64,000 nt of DNA from Rhabditoides inermis (GCA_963966185.1 CAWZYM010000109.1:679001-743000), one strand, 5' to 3'; shown: positions 36,276-48,899, counted from the first letter of the stretch. Translations and numbers: made by a program. Notes: generated from the sequence alone by a model not told the origin.

Positions 36276-36362
36276 GTAGTATTGTTCGCTTTGTTTGTCT
36301 TAGTCTACATGTGGTTTGTGGTGACTGATTTTCATCTTTTATAATTCCAAGATAATTGGTCC
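36276..36362 (+). repeat. Left terminal inverted repeat, inner part (87 bp)
   Basis: From ATGTAG-like sequence to GATAATTGGTCC, this continues the match to the right TIR (37218-37304) as if nothing intervened. 350 + 87 = 437 bp, equal to the length of the unbroken right repeat, which proves that the nested element inserted into a pre-existing TIR. Confidence 0.9.
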
Positions 36363-36410
36363 CCCGATAAGACAAGGTCCGTTGTTGCATCCATTCACTC
36401 TCATCCGGGC

Positions 36411-36670
36411 GTCCATGTACGGTGTGGAGGTGTCTGGTGCCTCTACTCTATACACATTCTCTCGCTTTCCTCTCGCGACGCGCATCGCACAGGGCTATTC
36501 CGCCGATGGCGGTACAGTCGGACGCAACTGCTTGTGTGAAGTCTGAAACGTCACTCGACTTTCTAGAATCTGAAAATTAGGAAATATAAATATTATATTT
36601 ATCTTTCTCTTATATTCGACATCAAGAATATACCATGGTTCATAGGGCTCCGATGAAATTCACCATTTGA
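36411..36670 (+). repeat. Degraded third copy of TIR-like sequence in the outer element core
   Basis: The order of motifs matches the left TIR. GTCCATG, GGTGTGGAGGTGTCTGGTG, ACACATTCTCTCGC and CACAGG at 36411-36510 correspond to 34570-34670. GAATATACCATGGTTCATAG and GCTCCGATGAAATTCA at 36627-36664 correspond to about 34782-34816. The alignment is imperfect, with gaps. It may be a relic of an older nested relative. Confidence 0.55.
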
Positions 36671-36712
36671 TTAGAGCCTCATAATCAGGATGGCAACAGT
36701 TCTGGTCCCAGT

Positions 36713-36739
36713 CTGTCAAGACTGACAAGTCTGACAAGC
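36713..36739 (+). repeat. Three 9-bp tandem repeats
   Basis: CTGTCAAGA, CTGACAAGT and CTGACAAGC run consecutively just before GATCGCAAC. This is a short local expansion in the core of the outer element. Confidence 0.75.
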
Positions 36740-36759
36740 GATCGCAACTCTTCCATTTC

Positions 36760-37091
36760 TCACTCTTCTACTTCATCGCTCACCCAAGCATTCGACAGGC
36801 GTGCCAGTGATCGTGTTCCTATGGCTGTGATACTGTATTGCAGGCTGGGACAGTTGTTCTCTGCGTTCCGCTTCTCCAGTTTGCCACACTCGTACAGCTT
36901 TTCAATTATATTTTCATGTTCGAGAAACCAGCTACAATGTTGTTTGCAAAGTTTCCGTCTTCTCGAGATGAGCAAAATGATGTCTTATTTTTGTAACTTC
37001 GACCATTTTGAACATATTCATGTAGTGCCAACCGTGCTGATTTCCAGTTGAACTTGAATGGATTGCGCAAATCCACTCTCGACTCACTCAT
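36760..37091 (-). pseudogene. Possible captured coding remnant, unknown product
   Basis: Two overlapping minus-strand open frames, 61 codons at 36906-37091 and 71 codons at 36760-36975, lie in the only non-repeat part of the outer transposon. The downstream frame has a protein-like composition (for example the stretch HENIIEKLYECGKLEKRN, then a serine- and acid-rich end DEVEE and a stop). A frameshift around 36950-36975 could join them. No domain or transposase motif is recognised, and both frames are short. It may be a host exon fragment picked up by the element, a decayed transposase end, or chance. Confidence 0.22.
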
Positions 37092-37217
37092 TTATGACCC
37101 TTCCCCAACGGCAAACTGTCGGGTCTTGGCAGACTGCCATACCATGCCTCCTCTCGTTTCGCTCCTATGTTTTTGGTGTTTGAGATATCAGCTGTAGTTG
37201 ACCGTGTATCAGTGAAT

Positions 37218-37654
37218 GGACCAATTATCTTGGAATTATAAATGATGAAAATCAGTCACCACAAACCACATGTAGACTAAGACAAACAAAGCGAACAATA
37301 CTACATATACGTCTTATATATTATGCTTTAAATACTCACGTAAAAATGGAAGTCAGTACTGAAAGTCAGTAAGTAATAAATTTCATCGGAGCACTATGAA
37401 ATATGGTATATTCGAGATGCTCAGAACAAAACATAATTGATGGTAATGGTTTGGTTTCATGAAAAGTTCATTTCGAAAAGTCAGTTCTCTCACTGCCCAC
37501 ATTCCCTTCAAACAGGGGTCATGAATTGCCTGTGGGGAGGAGGCGATGGGAACGCGAGAGAGTGTGTCAAGAGAGAGACACCAGAAACGTCCACCAAAGT
37601 CCCGGACGTCCATGGACGTCCATGGACAAGGATCACCTAACTCGAGCTGTACTG
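37218..37654 (-). repeat. Right terminal inverted repeat, intact (437 bp)
   Basis: Unbroken partner of the split left repeat. It runs from GGACCAATTATC to the tip CTCGAGCTGTACTG and serves as the internal empty-site control for the nested insertion: GACGTATATGTAG on its complementary strand is uninterrupted at the point where the left repeat is broken. Confidence 0.9.
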
Positions 37655-40600
37655 TATTCTCGAAAAAACACCCGTGTTACATATTTTCCCAACTGTGATA
37701 GGCGGCGGGCAACTCCCTCCCCAACAAAAACATGAAAAAGTGACCTCTCACTAAAGTGAACAAGATTGTTAGAACAATTTTGAAAAAAAGTTGCCAGGAT
37801 TCGAACTCGAGAGACGCTTCTAGTAAACAGGATCGCTAGCCATTCGGCCACACTGACATGTGTTTGCGTTCACTTCATTTCGAAGGTTGTGCTAAAAAAA
37901 CGACCGAGATCATGTTTTTTGTCATTTTCACAAACATCAGAGTGTGTTTTTGTCTATTCCAAATTGAGTGTACGCACCATCTCCCACTCTTGAGTCTTCC
38001 ACGACACGACTGGTGCGTCTTCCAGATTCGCGTCTTCCGGACATGCGTCTTCTAGAGTTGCGTCTTCTAGAGTTGCATCTTCTAGAGTTGCGTCTTCTAG
38101 AATTGCGTCTTCTAGACATGCGTCTTCTAGAATCGAGTCCACTTTGCTTGCCACATCTTCTCGAAAAAACACTTGTGTTACATATTTTCCCAACTGTGAT
38201 AGGCTGCGGGAAACTCCCTTCACAACATAAAACATGAAAAAGTGACCTCTCACTAAAGTGAATATAATTGTTAGAACAATTTTGAAACAAAAAAAGTTGC
38301 CAGGATTCGAACTCGAGAGACGCTTCTAGTAAACAGGATCGCTAGCCATTCGGCCACACTGACATGTGTTTGCGGTCACTTCATTTCAAAGGTTGTGCTA
38401 AAAATCGACCGAGATCATGTTTTTTTGTCATTTTCACAAACATCAGGGTGTCTTTTTGTCTATCCCAAATTGAGTGTACGCACCATCTCCCACTCTTGAG
38501 TCTCCCACGACACGACTGGTGCGTTTTCCAGATTCGCGTCTTCCGGACATGCGTCTTCCGGACATGCGTCTTCTAGAGTTGCGTCTTCTAGAATTGCGTC
38601 TTCTAGAGTTGCGTCTTCTAGAGTTGCGTCTTCTAGAATTGCGTCTTCTAGACATGCGTCTTCTAGAATCGAGTCCACTTTGCTTGCCACATATTCTCGA
38701 AAAAACACCCGTGTTACATATTTTCCCAACTGTGATAGGCGGCGGGCAACTCCCTCCCCAACAAAAACATGAAAAAGTGACCTCTCACTAAAGTGAACAA
38801 GATTGTTAGAACAATTTTGAAAAAAAGTTGCCAGGATTCGAACTCGAGAGACGCTTCTAGTAAACAGAATCGCTAGCCATTCGGCCACACTAACATGTGT
38901 GTGCGGTCACTTCATTTCAAAGGTTGTGCTAAAAATCGACCGAGATCATGTTTTTTTTGTCATTTTCACAAACATCAGAGTGTCTTTTTGTCTATCCCAA
39001 ATTGAGTGTACGCACCATCTCCCACTCTTGAGTCTCCCCCGACACGACTGGTGCGTCTTCCAGATTCGCGTCTTCCGGACATGCGTCTTCTAGAGTTGCG
39101 TCTTCTAGAATTGCGTCTTCTAGAATTGCGTCTTCCAGAGTTGAGTCAAGTGTGCTTGCCACATCTTCTCGTAAAAAAAAAACCTGTGTTACATATTTTC
39201 CCAACTGTGATAGGCGGCGGGCAACTCACCCCCCCCCCCCCCCCCCCCCCAACATAAAACATGAAAAAGTGACCTCTCACTAAAGTGAACAAGATTGTTA
39301 GAACAATTTTGAAAAAAAAAGTTGCCAGGATTCGAACTCGAGAGACGCTTCTAGTAAACAGGATTGCTAGCCATTCGGCCACACTGACATGTGTTTGCGG
39401 TCACTTCATTTCAAAGGTTGTGCTAAAAATCGACCGAGATCATGTTTTTTTGTCATTTTCACAAACATCAGGGTGTCTTTTTGTCTATCCCAAATTGAGT
39501 GTACGCACCATCTCCCACTCTTGAGTCTTCCACGACACGACTGGTGCGTCTTCCAGATTCGCGTCTTCGGAAATGCGTCTTCTAGAATTGCGTCTTCTAG
39601 AGTTGCGTCTTCTAGAGTTGCGTCTTCTAGAATTGCGTCTTCTAGACATGCGTCTTCTAGAATCGAGTCCACTTTGCTTGCCACATCTTCTCGAAAAAAA
39701 ACACCTGTGTTACATATTTTCCCAACTGTGATAGGCGGCGGGCAACTCCCTCCCCAACAAAAACATGAAAAAGTGACCTCTCACTAAAGTGAACAAGATT
39801 GTTAGAACAATTTTGAAAAAAAAAAGTTGCCAGGATTCGAACTCGAGAGACGCTTCTAGTAAACAGGATCGCTAGCCATTCGGCCACACTGACATGTGTT
39901 TGCAGTCACTTCATTTCAAAGGTTGTGATAAAAAACGACCGAGATCATGTTTTTTGTCATTTTCACAAACATCAGGGTGTCTTTTTGTCTATCCCAAAAT
40001 GAGTGTACGCATCATCTCCCACTCTTGAGTCTTCCACGACACGACTGGTGCGTCTTCCAGATTCGCGTCTTCGGAAATGCGTCTTCTAGAATTGCGTCTT
40101 CTAGAGTTGCGTCTTCTAGAGTTGCGTCTTCTAGAATTGCGTCTTCTAGACATGCGTCTTCTAGAATCGAGTCCACTTTGCTTGCCACATCTTCTCGAAA
40201 AAAAACACCTGTGTTACATATTTTCCCAACTGTGATAGGCGGCGGGCAACTCCCTCCCCAACAAAAACATGAAAAAGTGACCTCTCACTAAAGTGAACAA
40301 GATTGTTAGAACAATTTTGAAAAAAAGTTGCCAGGATTCGAACTCGAGAGACGCTTCTAGTAAACAGGATCGCTAGCCATTCGGCCACACTGACACGTGT
40401 TTGCAGTCACTTCATTTCAAAGGTTGTGATAAAAAACGACCGAGATCATGTTTTTTGTCATTTTCACAAACATCAGGGTGTCTTTTTGTCTATCCCAAAT
40501 TGAGTGTACGCACCATCTCCCACTCTTGAGTCTCCCACGACACGACTGGTGCGTCTTCCAGATCCGCGTCTTCGGAAATGCGTCTTCTAGAATTGCGTCT

Positions 40601-43600
40601 TCTAGAGTTGCGTCTTCTAGAGTTGCGTCTTCTAGAGTTGCGTCTTCTAGAATTGCGTCTTCTAGACATGCGTCTTCTAGAATCGAGTCCACTTTGCTTG
40701 CCACATCTTCTCGAAAAAAACACCTGTGTTACAAATTTTCCCAACTGTGATAGGCGGCGGGCAACTCCCTCCCCAACAAAAACATGAAAAAGTGACCTCT
40801 CACTTAAGTGAACAAGGTTGTTAGAACAATTTAAAAAAAAAGTTGCCAGGATTCGAACTCGAGAGACGCTTCTAGTAAACAGGATCGCTAGCCATTCGGC
40901 CACACTGACATGTGTTTGCGGTCACTTCATTTCGAAGGTTGTGATAAAAAACAACCGAGATCATGTTTTTTGTCATTTTCACAAACATCAGGGTGTCTTT
41001 TTGTCTATCCCAAATTGAGTGTACGCACTATCTCCCACTCTTGAGTCTCCCACGACACGACTGGTGCGTCTTCCAGATTCGCGTCTTCCGGACATGCGTC
41101 TTCTAGAGTTGCGTCTTCTAGAATTGCATCTTCTAGAGTTGCGTCTTCTAGAATTGCGTCTTCTAGACATGCGTCTTCTAGAATTGAGTCCACTTTGCTT
41201 GCCACATCTTCTCGAAAAAACACCTGTGTTACATATTTTCCCAACTGTGATAGGCTGCGGGAAACTCCCTTCACAACATAAAACATGAAAAAGTGACCTC
41301 TCACTAAAGTGAACATAATTGTTAGAACAATTTTGAAAACAAAAAAAATTGCCAGGATTCGAACTCGAGAGACGCTCCTAGTAAACAGAATCGCTAGCCA
41401 TTCGGCCACACTGACATGTGTTTGCGGTCACTTCATTTCGAAGGTTGTGATAAAAAACGACCGAGATCATGTTTTTTGTCATTTTCACAAACAACAGGGT
41501 GTCTTTTTGTCTATCCCAAAATGAGTGTACGCACCATCTCCCACTCTTGAGTCTCCCACGACACGACTGGTGCGTCTTCCAGATTCGCGTCTTCCGGACA
41601 TGCGTCTTCTAGAGTTGCGTCTTCTAGAATTGCGTCTTCTAGAGTTGCGTCTTCTAGAGTTGCGTCTTCTAGAATTGCGTCTTCTAGACATGCGTCTTCT
41701 AGAATCGAGTCCACTTTGCTTGCCACATCTTCTCGAAAAAAACACCCGTGTTACATATTTTCCCAACTGTGATAGGCGGCGGGCAACTCCCTCCCCAACA
41801 AAAACATGAAAAAAGTGACCTCTCACTAAAGTGAACAAGATTGTTAGAACAATTTTGAAAAAAAGTTGCCAGGATTCGAACTCGAGAGACGCTTCTAGTA
41901 AACAGGATCGCTAGCCATTCGGCCACACTGACATGTGTTTGCGGTTACTTCATTTCAAAGGTTGTGCTAAAAATCGACCGAGATCATGTTTTTTGGTCAT
42001 TTTCACAAACATCATAGTGTCTTTTTGTCTATCCCAAATTGAGTGTACGCACCATCTCCCACTCTTGAGTCTCCCCCGACACGACTGGTGCGTCTTCCAG
42101 ATTCGCGTCTTCCGGACATGCGTCTTCTAGAGTTGCGTCTTCTAGAATTGCGTCTTCTAGAATTGCGTCTTCCAGAGTTGAGTCAAGTGTGCTTGCCACA
42201 TCTTCTCGTAAAAAAACACCTTTGTTACATATTTTCCCAACTGTGATAGGCGGCGGGCAACTCACCCCCCCCCCCAACATAAAACATGAAAAAGTGACCT
42301 CTCACTAAAGTGAACAAGATTGTTAGAACGATTTTGAAAAAAAAAAGTTGCCAGGATTCAAACTCGAGAGACGCTTCTAGTAAACAGGATCGCTAGCCAT
42401 TCGGCCACACTGACATGTGTTTGCGTTCACTTCATTTCGAAGGTTGTGATAAAAAAACGACTGAGATCATGTTTTTTGTCATTTTCACAAACATCAGGTG
42501 TCTTTTTGTCTATCCCAAATTGAGTGTACGCACCATCTCGCACTCTTGAGTCTCCCACGACACGACTGGTGCGTCTTCCAGATTCGCGTCTTCCGGACAT
42601 GCGTCTTCTAGAGTTGCGTCTTCTAGAGTTGCGTCTTCTAGAATTGCGTCTTCTAGGCATGCGTCTTCTAGAATCGAGTCCACTTTGCTTGCCACATCTT
42701 CTCGAAAAAAAAACACCTGTGTTACATATTTTCCCAACTGTGATAGGCGGCGGGCAACTCCCTCCCCAACAAAAACATGAAAAAGTGACCTCTCACTAAA
42801 GTGAACAAGATTGTTAGAACAATTTTGAAAAAAAAAGTTGCCAGGATTCGAACTCGAGAGACGCTTCTAGTAAACAGGATCGCTAGCCATTCGGCCACAC
42901 TGACATATGTTTGCAGTCACTTCATTTCAAAGGTTGTGATAAAAAAACGACCGAGATCATGTTTTTTGTCATTTTCACAAACATCAGGGTGTCTTTTTGT
43001 CTATCCCAAATTGAGTGTACGCACCATCTCCCACTCTTGAGTCTTCCACGACACGACTGGTGCGTCTTCCAGATTCGCGTCTTCGGAAATGCGTCTTCTA
43101 GAATTGCGTCTTCTAGAGTTGCATCTTCTAGAGTTGCGTCTTCTAGAATTGCGTCTTCTAGACATGCGTCTTCTAGAATCGAGTCCACTTTGCTTGCCAC
43201 ATCTTCTCAAAAAAACCCTGTGTTACATATTTTCCCAACTGTGATAGGCGGCGAGCAACTCCCTCCCCAACAAAAACATGAAAAAGTGACCTCTCACTAA
43301 AGTGAACAAGATTGTTAGAACAATTTTGAAAAAAAGTTGCCAGGATTCGAACTCGAGAGACGCTTCTAGTAAACAGGATCGCTAGCCATTCGGCCACACT
43401 GACATGTGTTTGCAGTCACTTCATTTCAAAGGTTGTGATAAAAAAACGACCGAGATCATGTTTTTTTGTCATTTTCACAAACATCAGGGTGTCTTTTTGT
43501 CTATCCCAAATTGAGTGTACGCACCATCTCCCACTCTTGAGTCTCCCACGACACGACTGGTGCGTCTTCCAGATCCGCGTCTTCGGAAATGCGTCTTCTA

Positions 43601-46600
43601 GAATTGCGTCTTCTAGAGTTGCGTCTTCTAGAGTTGCGTCTTCTAGAGTTGCGTCTTCTAGAATTGCGTCTTCTAGACATGCGTCTTCTAGAATCGAGTC
43701 CACTTTGCTTGCCACATCTTCTCGAAAAAAACACCTGTGTTACAAATTTTCCCAACTGTGATAGGCGGCGGGCAACTCCCTCCCCAACAGAAACATGAAA
43801 AAGTGACCTCTCACTAAAGTGAACAAGGTTGTTAGAACAATTTAAAAAAAAGTTGCCAGGATTCGAACTCGAGAGACGCTTCTAGTAAACAGGATCGCTA
43901 GCCATTCGGCCACACTGACATGTGTTTGCGTTCACTTCATTTCGAAGGTTGTGATAAAAAAACGACTGAGATCATGTTTTTTTGTCATTTTCACAAACAT
44001 CAGGTGTCTTTTTGTCTATCCCAAATTGAGTGTACGCACCATCTCCCACTCTTGAGTCTTCCACGACACGACTGGTGCGTCTTCCAGATTCGCGTCTTCG
44101 GAAATGCGTCTTCTAGAATTGCGTCTTCTAGAGTTGCATCTTCTAGAGTTGCGTCTTCTAGAATTGCGTCTTCTAGACATGCGTCTTCTAGAATCGAGTC
44201 CACTTTGCTTGCCACATCTTCTCAAAAAAAAACCCTGTGTTACATATTTTCCCAACTGTGATAGGCGGCGAGCAACTCCCTCCCCAACAAAAACATGAAA
44301 AAGTGACCTCTCACTAAAGTGAACAAGATTGTTAGAACAATTTTGAAAAAAAGTTGCCAGGATTCGAACTCGAGAGACGCTTCTAGTAAACAGGATCGCT
44401 AGCCATTCGGCCACACTGACATATGTTTGCAGTCACTTCATTTCAAAGGTTGTGATAAAAAAACGACCGAGATCATGTTTTTTTTGTCATTTTCACAAAC
44501 ATCAGGGTGTCTTTTTGTCTATCTCAAATTGAGTGTACGCACCATCTCCCACTCTTGAGTCTTCCACGACACGACTGGTGCGTCTTCCAGATTCGCGTCT
44601 TCGGAAATGCGTCTTCTAGAATTGCGTCTTCTAGAGTTGCATCTTCTAGAGTTGCGTCTTCTAGAATTGCGTCTTCTAGACATGCGTCTTCTAGAATCGA
44701 GTCCACTTTGCTTGCCACATCTTCTCAAAAAAAAAACCCTGTGTTACATATTTTCCCAACTGTGATAGGCGGCGAGCAACTCCCTCCCCAACAAAAACAT
44801 GAAAAAGTGACCTCTCACTAAAGTGAACAAGATTGTTAGAACAATTTTGAAAAAAAGTTGCCAGGATTCGAACTCGAGAGACGCTTCTAGTAAACAGGAT
44901 CGCTAGCCATTCGGCCACACTGACATGTGTTTGCAGTCACTTCATTTCAAAGGTTGTGATAAAAAACGACCGAGATCATGTTTTTTTGTCATTTTCACAA
45001 ACATCAGGGTGTCTTTTTGTCTATCCCAAATTGAGTGTACGCACCATCTCCCACTCTTGAGTCTCCCACGACACGACTGGTGCGTCTTCCAGATCCGCGT
45101 CTTCGGAAATGCGTCTTCTAGAATTGCGTCTTCTAGAGTTGCGTCTTCTAGAGTTGCGTCTTCTAGAGTTGCGTCTTCTAGAATTGCGTCTTCTAGACAT
45201 GCGTCTTCTAGAATCGAGTCCACTTTGCTTGCCACATCTTCTCGAAAAAAACACCTGTGTTACAAATTTTCCCAACTGTGATAGGCGGCGGGCAACTCCC
45301 TCCCCAACAGAAACATGAAAAAGTGACCTCTCACTAAAGTGAACAAGGTTGTTAGAACAATTTAAAAAAAAGTTGCCAGGATTCAAACTCGAGAGACGCT
45401 TCTAGTAAACAGGATCGCTAGCCATTCGGCCACACTGACATGTGTTTGCGTTCACTTCATTTCGAAGGTTGTGATGAAAAAACGACTGAGATCATGTTTT
45501 TTGTCATTTTCACAAACATCAGGTGTCTTTTTGTCTATCCCAAATTGAGTGTACGCACCATCTCGCACTCTTGAGTCTCCCACGACACGACTGGTGCGTC
45601 TTCCAGATTCGCGTCTTCCGGACATGCGTCTTCTAGAGTTGCGTCTTCTAGAATTGCGTCTTCTAGAAATGCGTCTTCTAGGCATGCGTCTTCTAGAATC
45701 GAGTCCACTTTGCTTGCCACATCTTCTCGAAAAAAACACCTGTGTTACATATTTTCCCAACTGTGATAGGCGGCGGGCAACTCCCTCCCCAACAAAAACA
45801 TGAAAAAGTGACCTCTCACTAAAGTGAACAAGAGTGTTAGAACGATTTTGAAAAAAAAAAGTTGCCAGGATTCGAACTCGAGAGATGCTTCTAGTAAACA
45901 GGATCGCTAGCCATTCGGCCACACTGACATGTGTTTGCAGTCACTTCATTTCAAAGGTTGTGATAAAAAACGACTGAGATCATGTTTTTTGTCATTTTCA
46001 CAAACATCAGGGTGTCTTTTTGTCTATCCCAAAATGAGTGTACGCACCATCTCCCACTCTTGAGTCTTCCACGACACGACTGGTGCGTCTTCCAGATTCG
46101 CGTCTTCGGAAATGCGTCTTCTAGAATTGCGTCTTCTAGAGTTGCGTCTTCTAGAGTTGCGTCTTCTAGAATTGCGTCTTCTAGACATGCGTCTTCTAGA
46201 ATCGAGTCCACTTTGCTTGCCACATCTTCTCGAAAAAAACACCCGTGTTACATATTTTCCCAACTGTGATAGGCGGCGGGCAACTCCCTCCCCAACAAAA
46301 ACATGAAAAAAGTGACCTCTCACTAAAGTGAACAAGATTGTTAGAACAATTTTGAAAAAAAGTTGCCAGGATTCGAACTCGAGAGACGCTTCTAGTAAAC
46401 AGGATCGCTAGCCATTCGGCCACACTGACATGTGTTTGCGGTTACTTCATTTCAAAGGTTGTGATAAAAAAACGACCGAGATCATGTTTTTTTGTCATTT
46501 TCACAAACATCAGGGTGTCTTTTTGTCTATCCCAAATTGAGTGTACGCACCATCTCCCACTCTTGAGTCTTCCACGACACGACTGGTGCGTCTTCCAGAT

Positions 46601-48899
46601 TCGCGTCTTCGGAAATGCGTCTTCTAGAATTGCGTCTTCTAGAGTTGCGTCTTCTAGAGTTGCGTCTTCTAGAATTGCGTCTTCTAGACATGCGTCTTCT
46701 AGAATCGAGTCCACTTTGCTTGCCACATCTTCTCGAAAAAAAAACACTTGTGTTACATATTTTCCCAACTGTGATAGGCGGCGGGCAACTCCCTTGCCAA
46801 CATAAAACATGAAAAAGTGACCTCTCACTAAAGTGAACAAGATTGTTAGAACAATTTTGAAAAAAAAGTTGCCAGGGTTCGAACTCGAGAGACGCTCCTA
46901 GTAAACAGAATCGCTAGCCATTCGGCCACACTGACATGTGTTTGCGGTCACTTCATTTCGAAGATTGTGATTAAAAAAAACGACCGAGATCATGTTGTTT
47001 TTTGTCATTTTCACAAACATCAGGTGTCTTTTTGTCTATCCCAAATTGAGTGTACGCACCATCTCCCACTCTTGAGTCTCCCCCGACACGACTGGTGCGT
47101 CTTCCAGATTCGCGTCTTCCGGACATGCGTCTTCTAGAGTTGCGTCTTCTAGAATTGCGTCTTCTAGAAATGCGTCTTCTAGAATTGCGTCTTCTAGAAT
47201 TGCGTCTTCCAGAGTTGAGTCAAGTGTGCTTGCCACATCTTCTCGTAAAAAAACACCTTTGTTACATATTTTCCCAACTGTGATAGGCGGCGGGCAACTC
47301 ACCCCCCCCCCCAACATAAAACATGAAAAAGTGACCTCTCACTAAAGTGAACAAGATTGTTAGAACGATTTTGAAAAAAAAAAGTTGCCAGGATTCAAAC
47401 TCGAGAGACGCTTCTAGTAAACAGGATCGCTAGCCATTCGGCCACACTGACATGTGTTTGCGTTCACTTCATTTCGAAGGTTGTGATAAAAAAAACGACT
47501 GAGATCATGTTTTTTGTCATTTTCACAAACATCAGGTGTCTTTTTGTCTATCCCAAATTGAGTGTACGCACCATCTCCCACTCTTGAGTCTCCCACGACA
47601 CGACTGGTGCGTCTTCCAGATTCGCGTCTTCCGGACATGCGTCTTCTAGAGTTGCGTCTTCTAGAGTTGCGTCTTCTAGAATTGCGTCTTCTAGGCATGC
47701 GTCTTCTAGAATCGAGTCCACTTTGCTTGCCACATCTTCTCGAAAAAAAACACCTGTGTTACATATTTTCCCAACTGTGATAGGCGGCGGGCAACTCCCT
47801 CCCCAACAAAAACATGAAAAAGTGACCTCTCACTAAAGTGAACAAGATTGTTAGAACAATTTTGAAAAAAAAAAGTTGCCAGGATTCGAACTCGAGAGAC
47901 GCTTCTAGTAAACAGGATCGCTAGCCATTCGGCCACACTGACATATGTTTGCAGTGACTTCATTTCAAAGGTTGTGATAAAAAAACGACCGAGATCATGT
48001 TTTTTTGTCATTTTCACAAACATCAGGGTGTCTTTTTGTCTATCCCAAATTGAGTGTACGCACCATCTCCCACTCTTGAGTCTCCCACGACACGACTGGT
48101 GTGTCCTCCAGATTCGCGTCTTCCGGACATGCGTCTTCTAGAGTTGCGTCTTCTAGAATTGCGTCTTCTAGACATGCGTCTTCTAGAATTGCGTCTTCTA
48201 GACATGCGTCTTCTAGAATCGAGTCCACTTTGCTTGCCACATCTTCTCGAAAAAAAAACACCTGTGTTACATATTTTCCCAACTGTGATAGGCGGCGGGC
48301 AACTTCCTCCCCAACAAAAACATGAAAAAGTGACCTCTCACTAAAGTGAACAAGGTTGTTAGAACAATTCAAAAAAAGTTGCCAGGATTCGAACTCGAGA
48401 GACGCTTCTAGTAAACAGGATCGCTAGCCATTCGGCCACACTGACATGTGTTTGCGGTCACTTTATTTCGAAGGTTGTGATAAAAAACGACCGAGATCAT
48501 GTTTTTTTTGTCATTTTCACAAACATCAGGGTGTCTTTTTGTCTATTCCAAACTGAGTGTACGCACCATCTCCCACTCTTGAGTCTCCCACGACACGACT
48601 GGTGCGTCTTCCAGATTCGAGTCTTCGGACATGCGTCTTCTAGAGTTGCGTCTTCTAGAATTGCGTCTTCTAAAGTTGCGTCTTCTAGAGTTGCGTCTTC
48701 TAGAATTGCGTCTTCTAGACATGCGTCTTCTAGAATCGTGTCCACTTTGCTTGCCACATCTTCTCGAAAAAAAAACACCTGTGTTACATATTTTCCCAAC
48801 TGTGATAGGCGGCGAGCAACTCCCTCCCCAACAAAAACATGAAAAAGTGACCTCTCACTAAAGTGAACAAGATTGTTAGAACAATTTTGAAAAAAAAAA
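37655..48899 (+). repeat. Satellite array, block 7
   Basis: Starts at the right TA of the outer transposon. Landmarks are at 37968, 38474, 39006, 39499, 40003, 40504, 41019, 41525, 42043, 42524, 43015, 43515, 44030, 44533, 45035, 45549, 46038, 46541, 47050, 47562, 48054 and 48557. Class I units near 500 bp predominate. Related units: 40504, 43515 and 45035 (CAGATCCGCG, CAAATTTTCCC); 43015 and 44533 (CTTCTCAAAAAA, ACCCTGTG); 39006, 42043 and 47050 (CTCCCCCGACACG, GTCAAGTGTGC); 42524, 45549 and 47562 (CTAGGCATGC); 41525 and 46038 (doubled A before AGTGACC). Unit 48054 alternates GAATT and GACAT monomers. The longest C-run of the window lies here, at 39229-39250. Confidence 0.95.
39229..39250 (+). 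repeat. Longest C-tract (22 C; G22 on the minus strand)
   Basis: Uninterrupted run between GCAACTCA and AACATAAA. The same position in other class II units has 7-18 C (18 at 17761-17778 and 32034-32051, 16 at 26967-26982), while class I units have only CTCCCTCCCC. The run can support G-quadruplex or triplex structures on the minus strand and is the main source of length jitter among otherwise identical class II copies. Confidence 0.9.

Larger units (their letters stand above)
34539..37654. mobile_element. TA-flanked DNA transposon with 437-bp TIRs (Tc1/mariner-like, non-autonomous)
   Basis: The ends are CAGTACAGCTCGAG and its complement CTCGAGCTGTACTG, flanked by TA on both sides (34537-34538 and 37655-37656). 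Deleting the element and one TA gives CCACATATTCTCG, exactly the empty-site sequence of other units (for example 31463-31475). It also brings the unit interval from 3618 to 500 bp, the local norm. TA duplication and a CAGT terminus fit Tc1/mariner (established knowledge); no transposase is present to confirm it. The terminal repeats are 437 bp: right 37218-37654, left 34539-34888 plus 36276-36362, the left one being split by a nested element. The original element was therefore about 1729 bp. The outermost part carries tandem GTCCATGGAC decamers. The core 36363-37217 holds a degraded third TIR-like stretch and a minus-strand open frame of unknown origin. Confidence 0.88.

Noticed and set aside
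36713..36739. Three 9-bp repeats as a regulatory iteron
   Set aside because: Only three imperfect copies in a decayed transposon core, with no further support.
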